A stretch of DNA of 64,000 nucleotides from Buddleja alternifolia (GCA_019426215.1 CM033399.1:34667022-34731021); one strand, 5' to 3'; numbered from the stretch's first letter, positions 36,239 to 48,513 are shown. The notes: generated by a model from the letters alone, not told the origin. Program-made: numbers and translations.

Positions 36239-38035
36239 TACGAGCTGTTATATGTAATTTGTAATGGACATGTAATTATATTTATTCCACATCAAAACAC
36301 CACATATATTTTTCCTTAGTTACTGGTATTTAATGGGAAAGTTCTGTTATTTTTCCTTTTCTATTTGGTTTCAGATCTAATTGCATTTGCAAATCACTTT
36401 GTGCAGTAGGAACTGAGGTTACCTACTAGTCTGCTGCAGTTCATGCTCAAATTGTAGTTATAAGCTGTGTCTTACGCTAATCATATTTTAATGGAAATTC
36501 TTGTTCAGATTGAGTTTGATTACTCGATCAAATATTTAGGCCAAATTGCTTCCTGCTAGATAAGGCGTTGAGCATATATTGCTTCAGACTTTATGGGAAC
36601 TAAACATTTAATCCCATGCTTTAAAACTTTTGGTCGAATTTGGTCTAACGCAATTAGTTTTTCAATGGTATTCGTTAGGTGTATTTATTTGAGAGGAATA
36701 ACTAGACTTATATTCACTCACGAACTCAATGAAGGAAAGGTACATCATTTAGTGGAAAAAATTCAAGTCACAATGCCTTCATTGAAGACACAATGTGTTT
36801 TTGCATAAATTTTTCCTACCAAATTAGCAGAATTAATGGTGGAACGTGACAACTTTACTCAACATTTCGTTCAAAAACTAATTACGTAGACTAAATATTA
36901 TGAGATTAAATATGCAGAGTCTATTAGATATGGGATCAGAGGTGCTCAACCAACTAGAACAAAATTATAATTTAGCCGGTATTATATTTACCATTTGATT
37001 CGTATGATTACATAAGCAGAGAGACCAAATACGGAGCCAAGTAATACAAAACTTTTATGTAATTAGTTGGACAGAGTCCAATATAAAGCTAGTTAATAAG
37101 GATACCTTCTTTAGAAATCTTGCTCGCGTCTCCCAATATTTCCGACTGAAATCTAATTTGTAAAAGACAAACGTCTTTTGTCTCACATACCAATTAATAA
37201 CTATGTCAGTTTTTGTAAGAAATTATGGTGTCACATGCAATATTAATTTTAAGGGAAAATTACTAAAAAACCCCCCTAAAATAAATTTTAGTAACCAAAA
37301 AACTTGTGATAAAATTTTTTAATCCAAAAACCCTATTCACCGACTTTTCATTCCAAAAAGCCCAATATTTAGAGTTAATAAATATGGACTCAATTGCCAT
37401 TAGCCTTCTAACTAGACTAAAAATTATTCAATTGTAGTTTTGTATAGAGATTTTTTTAATTAGAAATATTATACTAATAATTGACTAAATATAATTTTAT
37501 CTTTAAGTTTTTTGGATTTTTAATTTTAAAATTTTATTTTTTTTTATATTTTATAGATAATTCTCGTAATAAAATAAAATATAAATTATATAAAAATATT
37601 TGATAAAAATAAAAATATGTATTATTCAACTTATCAATTTTAGATATACAAGTGACATCAATTTCATATACGTTAACATGTATATGTAAATCGAGCCGCT
37701 AGTATAAAATACAAGAAAAAATCATATCGCCAAATTAAAATGTACGACCTTCAATTTTTAAGAATATTTCGCCTCTGTTGTTGCTTGGTCGCCAATTATT
37801 TATTTTAAATTACAGACGAATCATTAATCTTAAAAAATCAAACAAAGTTGAGATAAAATTACGCCCAGAGCCATGATCTTTGTTGCTATATTGTGATTGG
37901 ACGAAAATCAATAATTAACTTAGATAATGTTTAACTCCCATATGAATTTAGGAGACCCAATCCTCTTCTAATTAGGTTAGTAAAGTTTCTTTCTATCCTA
38001 TTATATTTCAAACACAATTAATCCATCGAGCCCTC
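36239..38035. other. Intergenic between the ABC1-type gene and the cyclin
   Basis: The first ~150 bp should hold the 3' UTR of the ABC1-type gene. The rest is AT-rich and includes family A repeat copy 2. No further gene is supported. Confidence 0.5.
37251..37660. repeat. Dispersed AT-rich repeat, family A copy 2
   Basis: Starts GGGAAAATTACTAAAAAACC and parallels the segment at 619-1020 in the order of its landmarks (AAATAAATTTTA, AATCCAAAAA, TTCACCGACTTTTC, CCAATATTTAGAGTTA, TTAGCCTTCTAA). The copies have diverged by an estimated 20-25%. Confidence 0.5.
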
Positions 38036-38043
38036 TATAAATA
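38036..38043 (+). promoter_or_regulatory. TATA box of the cyclin gene
   Basis: TATAAATA lies 95 bp before the ATG at 38138, a normal plant TATA-to-ATG distance with a 5' UTR of about 65 bp. Confidence 0.7.
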
Positions 38044-38137
38044 ACACTCGTACGTCATACCACCTCAACTTCATTATACAATTTCTGTTTACCATCATAA
38101 CAAAGATATTTTTGTAGCTTGAGCGCAACGTAACACT

Positions 38138-39181
38138 ATGATTTCATCAGAATTTAAGTCCGTAACTCTCCCGAAGATATGTGATCAAATTCAAGAAATA
38201 TTATCAAGTTTCTTGACTAGAAACATATTAATCGGATTCAAAGGGCCTACACTTCTCGATATCGATAAGGAAAGTACTCAACAAGAAATTAAGATATATG
38301 ATGCTGGATCATCAAACGATAGGAGAATCATTGATATTGATGCGATTTCACAAGACCGAGGTTTATTGTCTCCAACAATGGTTAAGGATGTATTTCAAAG
38401 TTTACAATTGTGTGAGTTGAAAAAGATCAGACCCCGGATTGATTACATGAAGAAAGTTCAAAAACACATAAACCCTAGAACACGGGAATATTGTGTTGAT
38501 TTTCTTATTTATGTCGCTTATCAACTCGACTTTCATCACGACACGTTGTATTGCGCCGTGAATTATTTGGACCGTTATTTGTCAGGAAACGAAGTCGACC
38601 GGAGAAATCTATGGTTGGTTGGGATAGCCTGCTTGATCATAGCTTCGAAATATGAAGAAGTTAATGTGCCTGACTTGAAGACGTACTCTTGCTTTACTGA
38701 ATATGTATTTTCTAGCAAGGACTTTATCCGAATGGAACACAGCATTTTAAGTTACTTGAAATATGAAGTGACCACCCCGACAACTTGGTCGTTTTTGACA
38801 AGATTTGTGCAGGCTGCACAATGTGAAAACGAGGGTGCTTTGGTGAATTTGGAATACATGGCTAGCTGGTTCGCGGAGCTTTCTCTTCTATCGTACAATA
38901 TGCTATGGTTCTTGCCATCTTTGGTTGCTGCTTCGTCAATTTTCTTGGCTAAATATATTCTTTCTCCTTCGGAAAGGCCCTGGAATGGGACTTTACAACA
39001 CTATACGCTCTACGAGCCCTCCGATTTGCATGATTGTGTCCTGGCATTATATGAATTTTATCGCGAAAATAGAAGCTCTGATATTACGGATACGATCAGG
39101 ATGAAATACAACGTTGAGGTGGATGTGCGGGAGAGCTGTCCTCCACAAATACCTTCTGAATATTTCCATAATTTAAACTGA
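38138..39181 (+). CDS. Intronless, diverged A-type (CYCA3-like) cyclin
   Basis: A single 347-aa open frame. Residues ~100-225 form the N-terminal cyclin fold: YMKKVQKHINP, DTLYCAVNYLDRYLS (135-149), CLIIASKYEE (165-174) and YLKYEVTTPTTWSFL; a C-terminal cyclin fold follows (YMASWFAELSLLSY, WFLPSLVAASSIFLA). Spacing and the KYEE block point to plant A3 cyclins, which activate CDKs in S phase. Unusual points: the otherwise invariant MRxILVDW block reads TREYCVDF, so the tryptophan of the hydrophobic docking patch is Phe122, and no RxxLxxxxN destruction box is visible in the N-terminus. Lys171, equivalent to the CDK-contact lysine, is kept. CYCA3 genes normally have introns, so this is likely a retrocopy. 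A TATA box and long intact frame suggest it may be expressed. Confidence 0.85.
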   Translation: MISSEFKSVTLPKICDQIQEILSSFLTRNILIGFKGPTLLDIDKESTQQEIKIYDAGSSNDRRIIDIDAISQDRGLLSPTMVKDVFQSLQLCELKKIRPRIDYMKKVQKHINPRTREYCVDFLIYVAYQLDFHHDTLYCAVNYLDRYLSGNEVDRRNLWLVGIACLIIASKYEEVNVPDLKTYSCFTEYVFSSKDFIRMEHSILSYLKYEVTTPTTWSFLTRFVQAAQCENEGALVNLEYMASWFAELSLLSYNMLWFLPSLVAASSIFLAKYILSPSERPWNGTLQHYTLYEPSDLHDCVLALYEFYRENRSSDITDTIRMKYNVEVDVRESCPPQIPSEYFHNLN

Positions 39182-40979
39182 TGTATAGTCTCATGGGATT
39201 GGAGGATAAGATTGGGATATCGTGTTAGGAAATTTTACTTAAGTTTGGGGTTTGTGTAAGTTTGATAAATTGTTTGAGTCCTCAATGTCGGATGTATTCT
39301 TTATGTTTTTTTAGCTAATTAGATTGATCTATTTTGAAAGTTAATGAACTCAGTAGCATAAGTGGTGGTTATATTTGTTAGCTTATCCAGCATAGAAATC
39401 TTAAGCTATTGAATATTCCTTTAATTTTTATAACATTGTTTGAGCTTTTGAGTACCAAAATTCTATGGGAAAGTTTTCTTACAAGCTTGGAGGATTGACC
39501 AAAACATCACCGCGCCAGACTTCTCCGTGGGTTTGGGTTTGGCTTATTCCAATCCATATATATAGCTTTTTATTAATAAAAATAAAGCTATTTAATTTAT
39601 TCTTCCTATATAATTAATTAACACAAATAGTATAACTAGGATTAGGACACGGGTCTGATGATCCAGTAACCTTCTTGTCTTATGTACTCCTATCTCGTAT
39701 CTTCACTTAAAGGAGATTCCAAATATTATTTTGTTCACAGATTCTCCAAATTTGTGGTGTATTATATTAATAAATAAGTTATTGTATCTTAGAAAATAAT
39801 TGGCGAGAACTATAAACATCAGTGCAAGACAATTTTATCTTAATAACAAAGAATCTAAGTTTTGCCTCCACTTTTTCTCGATTACCATTCTAGACACATA
39901 GTTTATACACAAATTCTCGATCCCACAAGTTCATTGGGATAGGCCAAACAAATGTTCATGGATGGTTTTAAGAGATGAAAACAAAAAATATTGTCCAATC
40001 TCACCGGTACAGCATCTCGGGGCGACCTAAGCCCCAATATACATGACATATTATAAATCTCTTAAAAATTATTTAATTACAAGGTGAGTACTAGTGGTAT
40101 TCTGTGTTATATCCACTATTGTCCGCCAAGTGCTTAATATTTGACAAATGCCTTCTTGTTGTGTATACAATTACGTCCTCCTAATCATTTTTTTTATTAT
40201 TTTTTTGGAAAAATGAAAACACATGAGACACACTGAGTCAACCTCATATATATTTTCACTGGATATAGCAAATGGTCTGGAATTTAGTTGGATACATTCA
40301 AATTCTAGGAAGACTAAATCCAGCGTGAATTAGATTTTTGGTGAACTTAATGCTAGGCGTAACTGATTTCATGAAGGACTCTTAATTTAAATTCAAATCT
40401 TGTGCTCGTGATAGTTTCTTTCTCCCAATTCCAACTTGAATCTACTGAGTGTTTGGTCCAACGGTTGAAAACTAAAATCAGTGTTTGGAGTCTAAACGCT
40501 ACTTTGATGATTGTTTGTCCCCTTTCCTATGATCAAAAAGCTGGATATCCTAGTTTTCTCCATAATTAATTATGCAAGAACCAATTTTCGCATAATAAAT
40601 TATGGAAAAAGTGGACCGAACTCAGGTAAAATCCAAAAAATTATAAGAAAACAGTCATTTGGAGAAATATGAAATATCGAATTTAACTAGATCATTCTTT
40701 GCTTTTACTTTTCCTATTTTTCAGTAAGCGAGGTGTAGATGAGACGTATACAATAAAGACTATACAAATATGAACTACCACTTGTCAATAGATATCATGT
40801 CTTTTTTTAATACTATGAACTACCACGTGACTCAATTGTGTTAGACTGTACAATTATGTATTAAGCACAACAAAAAATTGTATTAAATGGATTCCATATG
40901 TTTCAAGAAGACAAAATGTAGCTTTATATTTTTGTTAATTATGACTTTCTAAGAATTCTCATAAAGTTGATGAGAGCAT
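39182..40979. other. Intergenic, no supported gene
   Basis: 3' flank of the cyclin followed by AT-rich DNA up to the copia insertion. No exon-like structures, terminal inverted repeats or tandem arrays were recognised. Confidence 0.5.
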
Positions 40980-41576
40980 TGTTGGGTCCCACCCATGTGG
41001 GTGGCCATATAAAGGTGGCTGATTTTGTTGAAAACCTTGCAGCCAATTTCTTTGAAAATAAAAAGGGGCAAATGACATATGGCATGACATAATAAGTGTT
41101 GAAAATTGCCATGCATTTTCCCTATAAATAGAGGCTCTCTTTGCCATTCTCAACACACCATCAACGAGAGCTAGAGAGAGAAATAGAGAGAAAGAGAGAA
41201 AAAATAAGAGGGAAAAATTGGGAGAAGAAAAATAAGATTGAGAGAGTGTTCTATTTTTCTTCTACAATTCCAAGTTTCTAAACTTGATGTATTTGTAATC
41301 CAAGGGATATTCTCTTGAAGATTTTGTGTATCCCCTAATTAGTTTAGGGAGAAATTGTGTAAGCCCATTATTGTTATAGTGGAGGTTTTTGACTTCGGTC
41401 CCGTGGTTTTTTCCCGATTTGGGTTTTCCACGTAAAAAACTCTTGTCTCGTTTATTCTATTTCTTTCTATCGTACTATCGTTGGTGTGGTCCCATTTTTA
41501 TCCAGTTAGTGGGGAAAAGAATTATATCGCTTCCGCGTTACGCCGGTGTCATTTATTTTGGCACTCTTTCCCAACA
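40980..41576 (+). repeat. Left LTR of copia element E2
   Basis: Contains TATAAATA (41123-41130) followed by a GA-rich tract, the probable transcription start region of the element. The first 30 bp include a near-palindrome centred on CCACCCATGTGGGTGG. Confidence 0.96.
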
Positions 41577-41578
41577 AG

Positions 41579-41590
41579 TGGTATCAGAGC
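41579..41590 (+). other. tRNA-iMet primer-binding site of E2
   Basis: TGGTATCAGAGC, two bases after the left LTR, complementary to initiator tRNA-Met. Confidence 0.93.
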
Positions 41591-41716
41591 TCGGGTATTC
41601 TGAGTATGCTCTGTGGTCGCAGTTTAATCTAATCTTCCACATCAGAAAAGTTTTCCCGGGCTATTTGGTTTTCGCATTTGGAGAGCCACGTTCATATTTG
41701 AGGTAACGGATTAAAA

Positions 41717-44700
41717 ATGGAGGAGTCATCATCTATTGGTGATGAAGTAATTGCTTTATTATTGCTCAGCTCATTACCGGATAGTTGGGATACCCTCGTG
41801 GTGTCAGTCAGCAACTCAGCTCCCAATGGAGATTTGACCCTGCAAGTGGTCAAAGATTGCCTTCTAAACGAAGAGTCCAGAAGAAAGGAGCAGGCGTTCA
41901 GTACCGAGCAAAATGCTTTGGTGACTGAAAATTCTGACAGACGAGGAAGAAACAAAAATAGAGGTCCTCAACACCAGAGAGACAAATCCAGGGGGAAGTC
42001 CAAGTTCAAAGGAGATTTCAAATGCCATTACTGTGGTGGTCCAAACCACTACGAAAGAGACTGCAGAAAGAAGAAAAGAGATCAAAAGAATGGAAATAAT
42101 GAAAACAAGAAAGATGACAAAGACACCACAGCTGTGGCAACTGATGGTGATGTTGTCATTATCTGTGATGATGCATGTGTCAGTTCATCATGCCAAGAAA
42201 CAGATTGGATCATTGATTCAGGAGCCTCGTATCATATCACCTCACATAGGGATATGTTCACATCGTACACGAGTGGTAACTTTGGCAGAGTCAGAATGGC
42301 CAATCATGGTGTGACAGAGGTTATCGGCATGGGGAACATTAACTTGGAAACTGACACAGGGTGCCGATTCATTCTGAGAGACGTCAGACATATTCCTGAC
42401 ATTCGGCTCAACATTATTTCCACTGGCAAGCTAGACGATGACGGTTATGTCAGTAACTTTGGTGAAGGAAAATGGAAGCTCACCAAAGGTTCTCTGATTA
42501 CTGCAAAAGGTAAGAAAAAGAACTCACTCTACCTAATGCAAGCAAAATTATCCAATGGAGAGGTGAATGCAGTAGTCAATAGTTCCTCCATTGAGCTATG
42601 GCATAAGAGGCTTGGACACTTGAGCCAAAAAGGCATGCAACTTTTGGCTAAGAAGAAACTCCTACCTGACGTTAGTGGGATAGAGCTACAAACTTGTGTT
42701 GATTGTTTAGCAGGAAAACAACACAGAGTTGCGTTCAAGAGCTTTTATCCGTCCAGAAAATCACATCCTCTGGACTTGGTGCATACTGATGTATGCTATA
42801 TGAAAGACAAAACACTTGGTGGTGCAGTGTATTTTGTCACATTCATTGATGATTTCTCTAGAAAGGTCTGGTGTTTTGCTTTGAAATCTAAAGACCAAGT
42901 TATAACAGTCTTTAAGCATTTTCAAACAAAAGTTGAAAGAGAAACCGGAAGGAAGCTGAAGTGTATTCGTTCAGACAACGGTGGTGAATACCAAGGTCCA
43001 TTTGAACAGCATTGTCGTGACCATGGTATCAGGCTTGAGAAGAGTGTTCCAAAAACTCCACAACACAATGGTGTAGCGGAGAGGATGAACAGGACAATTT
43101 GTGAGCGGATCAAATGTATGTTATCACACTCAAAATTGCCCAAATCCTTTTGGGGTGAAGCAATGAGGACTGCAGTTGACTTGATCAACCTTTCTCCATC
43201 AGCTCCTTTGGATGGTGACATTCCAGACAGAGTTTGGTCAGGGAAAGATGTTTCCTACAAACACTTGAGAGTGTTTGGCTGCAGGGCGTTTGTTCATATT
43301 CCAAGAGATGAGAGATCCAAGCTTGATGATAAAACCAAACCATGTACCTTCTTGGGCTATGGCCATGAAGAGTTTGGTTACAGACTTTGGGACCCGGTGA
43401 ACAGAAAAGTTATCAGAAGCAGAGATGTTGTGTTTCTTGAGGAACAAACATCTGATGATACAAAACAGAGCGAGAGGAGAGAATCTTCTCAGGAAGTTCC
43501 TGATGACTTAGATCCAGTTCCTTCACGTACAACTTGGGATCACGGGGGAGATGTACAGGACGAGCAGAATGATATAACTGATGATGAGCCAGTTGATGAC
43601 CAGGTGCCACCTATACAGACTGATGATCCAGTTCCGCCACCGAAGGCGAGGGTTAGAAGGTCAACCAGACAAACACGTCCTTTGACCAGATATAATCCAG
43701 ATGAGTATGTGATGCTCACTGATGGGGGAGAACCAGAGAGTTACCCAGAGCCCATATCACATGATCAGAAAGATATGTGGATGGAGGCCATGAAAGAGGA
43801 GATGAAATCCTTACAAGAAAATCACACCTATGACTTGGTGAAGTTGCCTAAAGGCAAGAGAACACTAAAAAATAAGTGGGTGTACAAGTTGAAAAATGTG
43901 GAACATAGCTCACAACCCAGATATAAAGCAAGGCTGGTTGTGAAGGGTTTCAATCAGAAAAAGGGTGTTGATTTTGAAAAAAATTTCTCACCAGTGGTGA
44001 AGATGTCTTCGATCAGAGTTGTTCTTGGGATCGCTGCCAGTCTCAATTTGGAGATTGAACAACTTGATGTGAAGACTGCATTTCTTCATGGAGATCTAGA
44101 TGAAGAAATCTACATGGAGCAACCGGAAGGGTTCAGAGTCAAAGGAAAAGAAAACTTGGTGTGCAGGTTGAAGAAAAGCTTGTACGGTCTGAAGCAAGCC
44201 CCCAGACAATGGTACAAGAAATTTGACTCATTCATGACAGACCATGACTACACGAGGACCAGCTCAGATCACTGCGTATTCTTTAAGAAATTCTCAGATG
44301 GAGATTTTATCATTCTACTGTTATACGTTGATGACATGCTGATTGTAGGTCATGATGCCAGCAAGATTGAGAAGCTGAAGAAAGAACTTGGAAAGTCTTT
44401 TGCGATGAAAGACTTGGGTCCGGCTAAGCAGATCCTTGGAATGAAGATTTCTAGGGATAGAGCTGACAAGAAGCTCTGGTTATCTTAAGAACAATACATT
44501 GAGAAAGTTCTTGAAAGATTCAACATGAGTAAATCGAAAGCGGTTAGTACTCCACTTGCGGGTCATTTCAAACTCAGCTCCGCACAATGCCCCACAAGTG
44601 AGGAAGATAAACAAGAGATGAAGAAGATACCATATGCTTCTGCAGTTGGCAGTTTGATGTATGCTATGGTATGTACTAGACCCGATATTGCTCATGCAGT

Positions 44701-45295
44701 TGGCGTAGTTAGTCGCTATCTATCTAACCCTGGCAAGGATCACTGGGAAGCAGTGAAATGGATAATGCGGTATCTGAGAGGCACTTCGAGACTATGTCTA
44801 AGGTTTAGTGATGGCCAAACTATTTTAGAGGGGTACACAGATGCAGACATGGCTGGAGACATTGATTCCAGGAAGTCCACGTCCGGATACATGATTATCT
44901 TTGCAGGGGGAGCTATTTCTTGGCAGTCGAAACTTCAAAAATGTGTGGCATTATCCACAACAGAGGCCGAGTACATTGCTGTGACTGAAGCATGTAAAGA
45001 GGTGTTGTGGTTAAGGAAGTTTCTAGAGGAGTTGGACTTGAAGCAGGAAAAGTACAGGCTATACTGTGACAGTCAGAGCGCGATCCACTTGAGTAAAAAT
45101 TTGACTTTCCACTCAAGGTCCAAACACATAGATGTGAGATACCATTGGATCCGGGATGTTCTTGACGAAAAGTTGATACAGCTTGATAAAATGCATACGG
45201 ATGATAATGGCGCAGATATGCTCACGAAGTCTTTGCCAAGGGAAAAGCTTGAAGTCTGTAAAAGCGAAGCAGGCTTGGTTGTGCCCCCCACATGA
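41717..45295 (+). pseudogene. Copia gag-pol of E2, N-terminally truncated, one internal stop
   Basis: One frame runs 41717-44488 (923 codons), stops at TAA (44486-44488), and continues in the same frame to 45295. It begins in mid-gag; roughly the first hundred residues of a normal gag are absent, so the ATG at 41717 is probably not an original start. In order: nucleocapsid zinc knuckle C-x2-C-x4-H-x4-C (103-116), protease DSGAS (167-171), integrase HHCC finger (H296, H301, C327, C330), integrase catalytic D358/D420/E455, reverse transcriptase YVDD (870-873), and after the stop RNase H (CDSQSAIHL). All enzymatic domains are otherwise intact by reading, in keeping with a young copy. Confidence 0.95.
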
Positions 45296-45296
45296 G

Positions 45297-45311
45297 TTGG
45301 AGGGGGAGAAT
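45297..45311 (+). other. Polypurine tract of E2
   Basis: TTGGAGGGGGAGAAT directly abuts the right LTR and would prime plus-strand synthesis. Confidence 0.85.
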
Positions 45312-45905
45312 TGTTGGGTCCCACCCATGTGGGTGGCCATATAAAGGTGGCTGATTTTGTTGAAAACCTTGCAGCCACTTTCTTTGAAAATAAAAAGGGG
45401 CAAATGACATATGGCATGACATAATAAGTGTTGAAAATTGCCATGCATTTTCCCTATAAATAGAGGCTCTCTTTGCCATTCTCAACACACCATCAACGAG
45501 AGCTAGAGAGAGAAATAGAGAGAAAGAGAGAAAAAATAAGAGGGAAAAATTGGGAGAAGAAAAATAAGATTGAGAGAGTGTTCTATTTTTCTTCTACAAT
45601 TCCAAGTTTCTAAACTTGATGTATTTGTAATCCAAGGGATATTCTCTTGAAGATTTTGTGTATCCCCTAATTAGTTTAGGGAGAAATTGTGTAAGCCCAT
45701 TGTTATAGTGGAGATTTTTGACTTCGGTCCCGTGGTTTTTTCCCGATTTGGGTTTTTCACGTAAAAAACTCTTGTCTCGTTTATTCTATTTCTTTCTATC
45801 GTACTATCGTTGGTGTGGTCCCATTTTTATCCAGTTAGTGGGGAAAAGAATTATATCGCTTCCGCGTTACGCCGGTGTCATTTATTTTGGCACTCTTTCC
45901 CAACA
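45312..45905 (+). repeat. Right LTR of copia element E2
   Basis: Nearly identical to 40980-41576; it lacks three bases of an ATT/GTT run present in the left LTR (near 41371). TATAAATA is at 45455-45462 and could in principle drive transcription into the DNA to the right. Confidence 0.96.
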
Positions 45906-46164
45906 AGCATCATAACTTAGTTATTCGTGTACAATATTACAAATTGCACTGGTTTTTTTATTTGATCCTACTACTAAGTAATTCGATTACCTCGATTTTT
46001 ATATTATAGCTATGTCGCTTTGGCAAGAACATCCCCTCATATATTAAAATTTGGCATACACCACCCTTATATGTACGTAAAAATTTATATGAACTACCTT
46101 TTTACCCTTGCTTTATATTTGTTTTCCTATTTTTTATTTTTCATCTCATTCCTTTCTTTTACAT

Positions 46165-46211
46165 ATCTATCTATATCTATACTATCTATATCTATATCTA
46201 TATCTATACTA
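46165..46211. repeat. (CTATAT)n-type microsatellite
   Basis: Irregular repeats of CTATAT/CTATAC run up to and slightly into the 5' end of the Helitron that starts at 46203. Confidence 0.85.
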
Positions 46212-47076
46212 TACTAAAAGTGTGAATATCTTATTGTTTGTTTCAATTGTGATTTTACATTTCTACCCTCAACTACAAAATTAATGAATATTAAAATATA
46301 CCAACCTCCACTTTCCTACAAGAATAATGAATAATGAAGTAATTAGTCATAAAAAGGGCACCTCACTTCTTAGAAAATTGATGTCCCCTAATAGCAATTA
46401 AAAGTTGGTCAATGCTTAGTGTGGGAGCCTAAAAGTCTAATTCACTTGTAACCGATTTTAGGTAAAATTTCTATATAAGATTGGATTTTGTGAAGGTTGT
46501 GCTTACAATTTGAATAAAAATAATGCAGCAGAACAAAGAGGATGAGAATGCAGCAGAAAAAGGAGGGTTTCTTCATTTGTTCATTCAATTTTTTTATTGG
46601 TATTAAGCACAATTTTTTATTAAGAATTTAAATATGTTTGCTTATCATTTGATGGGAATGAGCATCTTTGTCTATATAGATTTGTACCCCTTCGATGGCG
46701 GGATTCTTATTGAAATCTTTATGACAGGGGAAAACTTCCTTTTGTTATGTTAGAAGGTCCTCCAAGTGGTGCCTTTAATCCCCAAATCTTTAAGTTGCTT
46801 GTATTATTTCAATAGCTAACTCAATTCAAATGAAGAAAAATTAATAATCTGACCATATTCTTCTTATATTTTGGTGATGTTTCTGATATCTAGATTTTGA
46901 TATTTGTTGTTTTTTTGGTTGAATTAAAGTTTTGTTGTTGGATTTGTTTAAATGTCTGTGAAAATCATTTGAGAATGTAAGATTGGGGAAGTGTTATAGA
47001 TATGGCTATGTCATATGAGAGATTCAGAAATGTAATGGAAATTGATATTAATTAAAAGAAGTCGAAGTGTTATTTA

Positions 47077-47428
47077 CAGGGACGGAGCCAGGGGGGGGGG
47101 GGGGGGCTGGGGGGGGCGGTCGCCCCTCCTCAATTTTGAAAAATCATTTTTTTACCTTACAAAATTTTTGATATTTGAATTTCGCCCCCTCCAAACCCAA
47201 AATCCTGACTATAACGAAAGAGATATAAGAGTATAAAATATGTCAAAAGTTGTAATTAAATCTAGTTTCTTATTATATTTTTCTCCACAAATATAGCGTA
47301 CCGTACCGTGGGGGGCAAGCCCCCCGCACCCCCCTTTGACTCCTTCAACTATTTGCCAAAAAAAAGTTTATACTTATATCACAACAATCTCGCCCTCCCC
47401 CCTCGTTCAAATTCTGGCTCCGTCCCTG
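47077..47428. mobile_element. hAT-type MITE nested in the Helitron (352 bp)
   Basis: Perfect 15-bp terminal inverted repeats CAGGGACGGAGCCAG / CTGGCTCCGTCCCTG, flanked by a perfect 8-bp duplication GTTATTTA (47069-47076, 47429-47436). Next to the left end is an uninterrupted run of about 16 G, then CT and about 8 G; the right end has matching C-rich tracts. No coding capacity. Confidence 0.95.
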
Positions 47429-48513
47429 GTTATTTACTAATTGGTTTCACACTCTTATAGTCTTACTTAATAAAAATTATAGGATATATTATTATAAATA
47501 TTATTTTTCTTAACAGTAATGGTTGATATTAATATTAAACAGTCAAGTAATTTTGATTGATATTAGTTAAAAACAATTTTCGGGTCCTTAATTATTTGGT
47601 CAATAAAGTTGAAGAGTCATAGATAGTTACGTTCATTCAACCCTTACATTCCTACATCAATGAAGCAACTTTACCCCTTTTATAGAAATTTAAAGGGTCT
47701 CATGAGTAACTATCAAATTCAAGTCAAATAAAAATTTTACGGGTACGTAACATACAACCTGGAAGTTATGGTTTAATTCCTACTTAAGTTTATTATCTGA
47801 TACAAATCTCTCTGAAAAGCTATTGGATCAATTGCAAGAGGAGCAGTGCATGCGAGCTTCCTTTTTGGTGTTCTTTTTCTTTTATTTCCTCTTTGTAACA
47901 AAAAAAGGAAGTATAAAGTTTAGATTCTAAACTCTAGAAGTTATGGGGTGGTACCAATAAATGTATGTGAATTGAAATATGTTAATATATGACGTGTTGT
48001 AACTACTTTTAGTTAAGAATAATTATTTGTTAGATTTATTTTTCATGATAAATGCACACCTCTACCCAAAAATTCCAATTTGGTGAAACAAATGAAAGAA
48101 GATAAAATTGCTGAATACATGCACACATTTATTTTTATTGGAAAGCTTGTTAGTTCAAAGGTGAGTACTGAAAGGTTACGAGTGAACAATATTTATTGCA
48201 AATAATTAAAATGGCAGAGTAAGAATTTTGATGATTGTAGTTGGAAATGAAATTGGATGTTTTTCTAATGTTTTTTAACTTTCAGAAATTTGGGAGAGCA
48301 ATAAATGAAGGTAAAGTTTTCACTTGTATTGTGACCTTTGAGCTAGAATAAGGTGGCCGGTTATTTGAATTGATCATTAATTATTGATTGCTAGTGAATG
48401 ATCACAATGATAATATTAGTAACCATATATTATTATATTATAAAAATATGGACTTATTAATGTTTCTTCTAATTGTGAAAAGACATTGTTAATTACTGTT
48501 ACTAATGTACCAC

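Larger units (their letters stand above)
40980..45905 (+). mobile_element. Ty1/copia LTR retrotransposon, young insertion (element E2)
   Basis: LTRs at 40980-41576 and 45312-45905 (597 and 594 bp) start TGTTGGGTCCCACC and end CTTTCCCAACA. A perfect 5-bp target duplication AGCAT flanks the element (40975-40979, 45906-45910). The LTRs differ by eye at three substitutions and one 3-bp indel, so insertion is recent. The primer-binding site is 41579-41590, and the polypurine tract (GGAGGGGGAGAA) lies just before the right LTR. The coding region is a single frame broken by one stop and lacking the N-terminal part of gag, so the element is non-autonomous. Confidence 0.97.
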
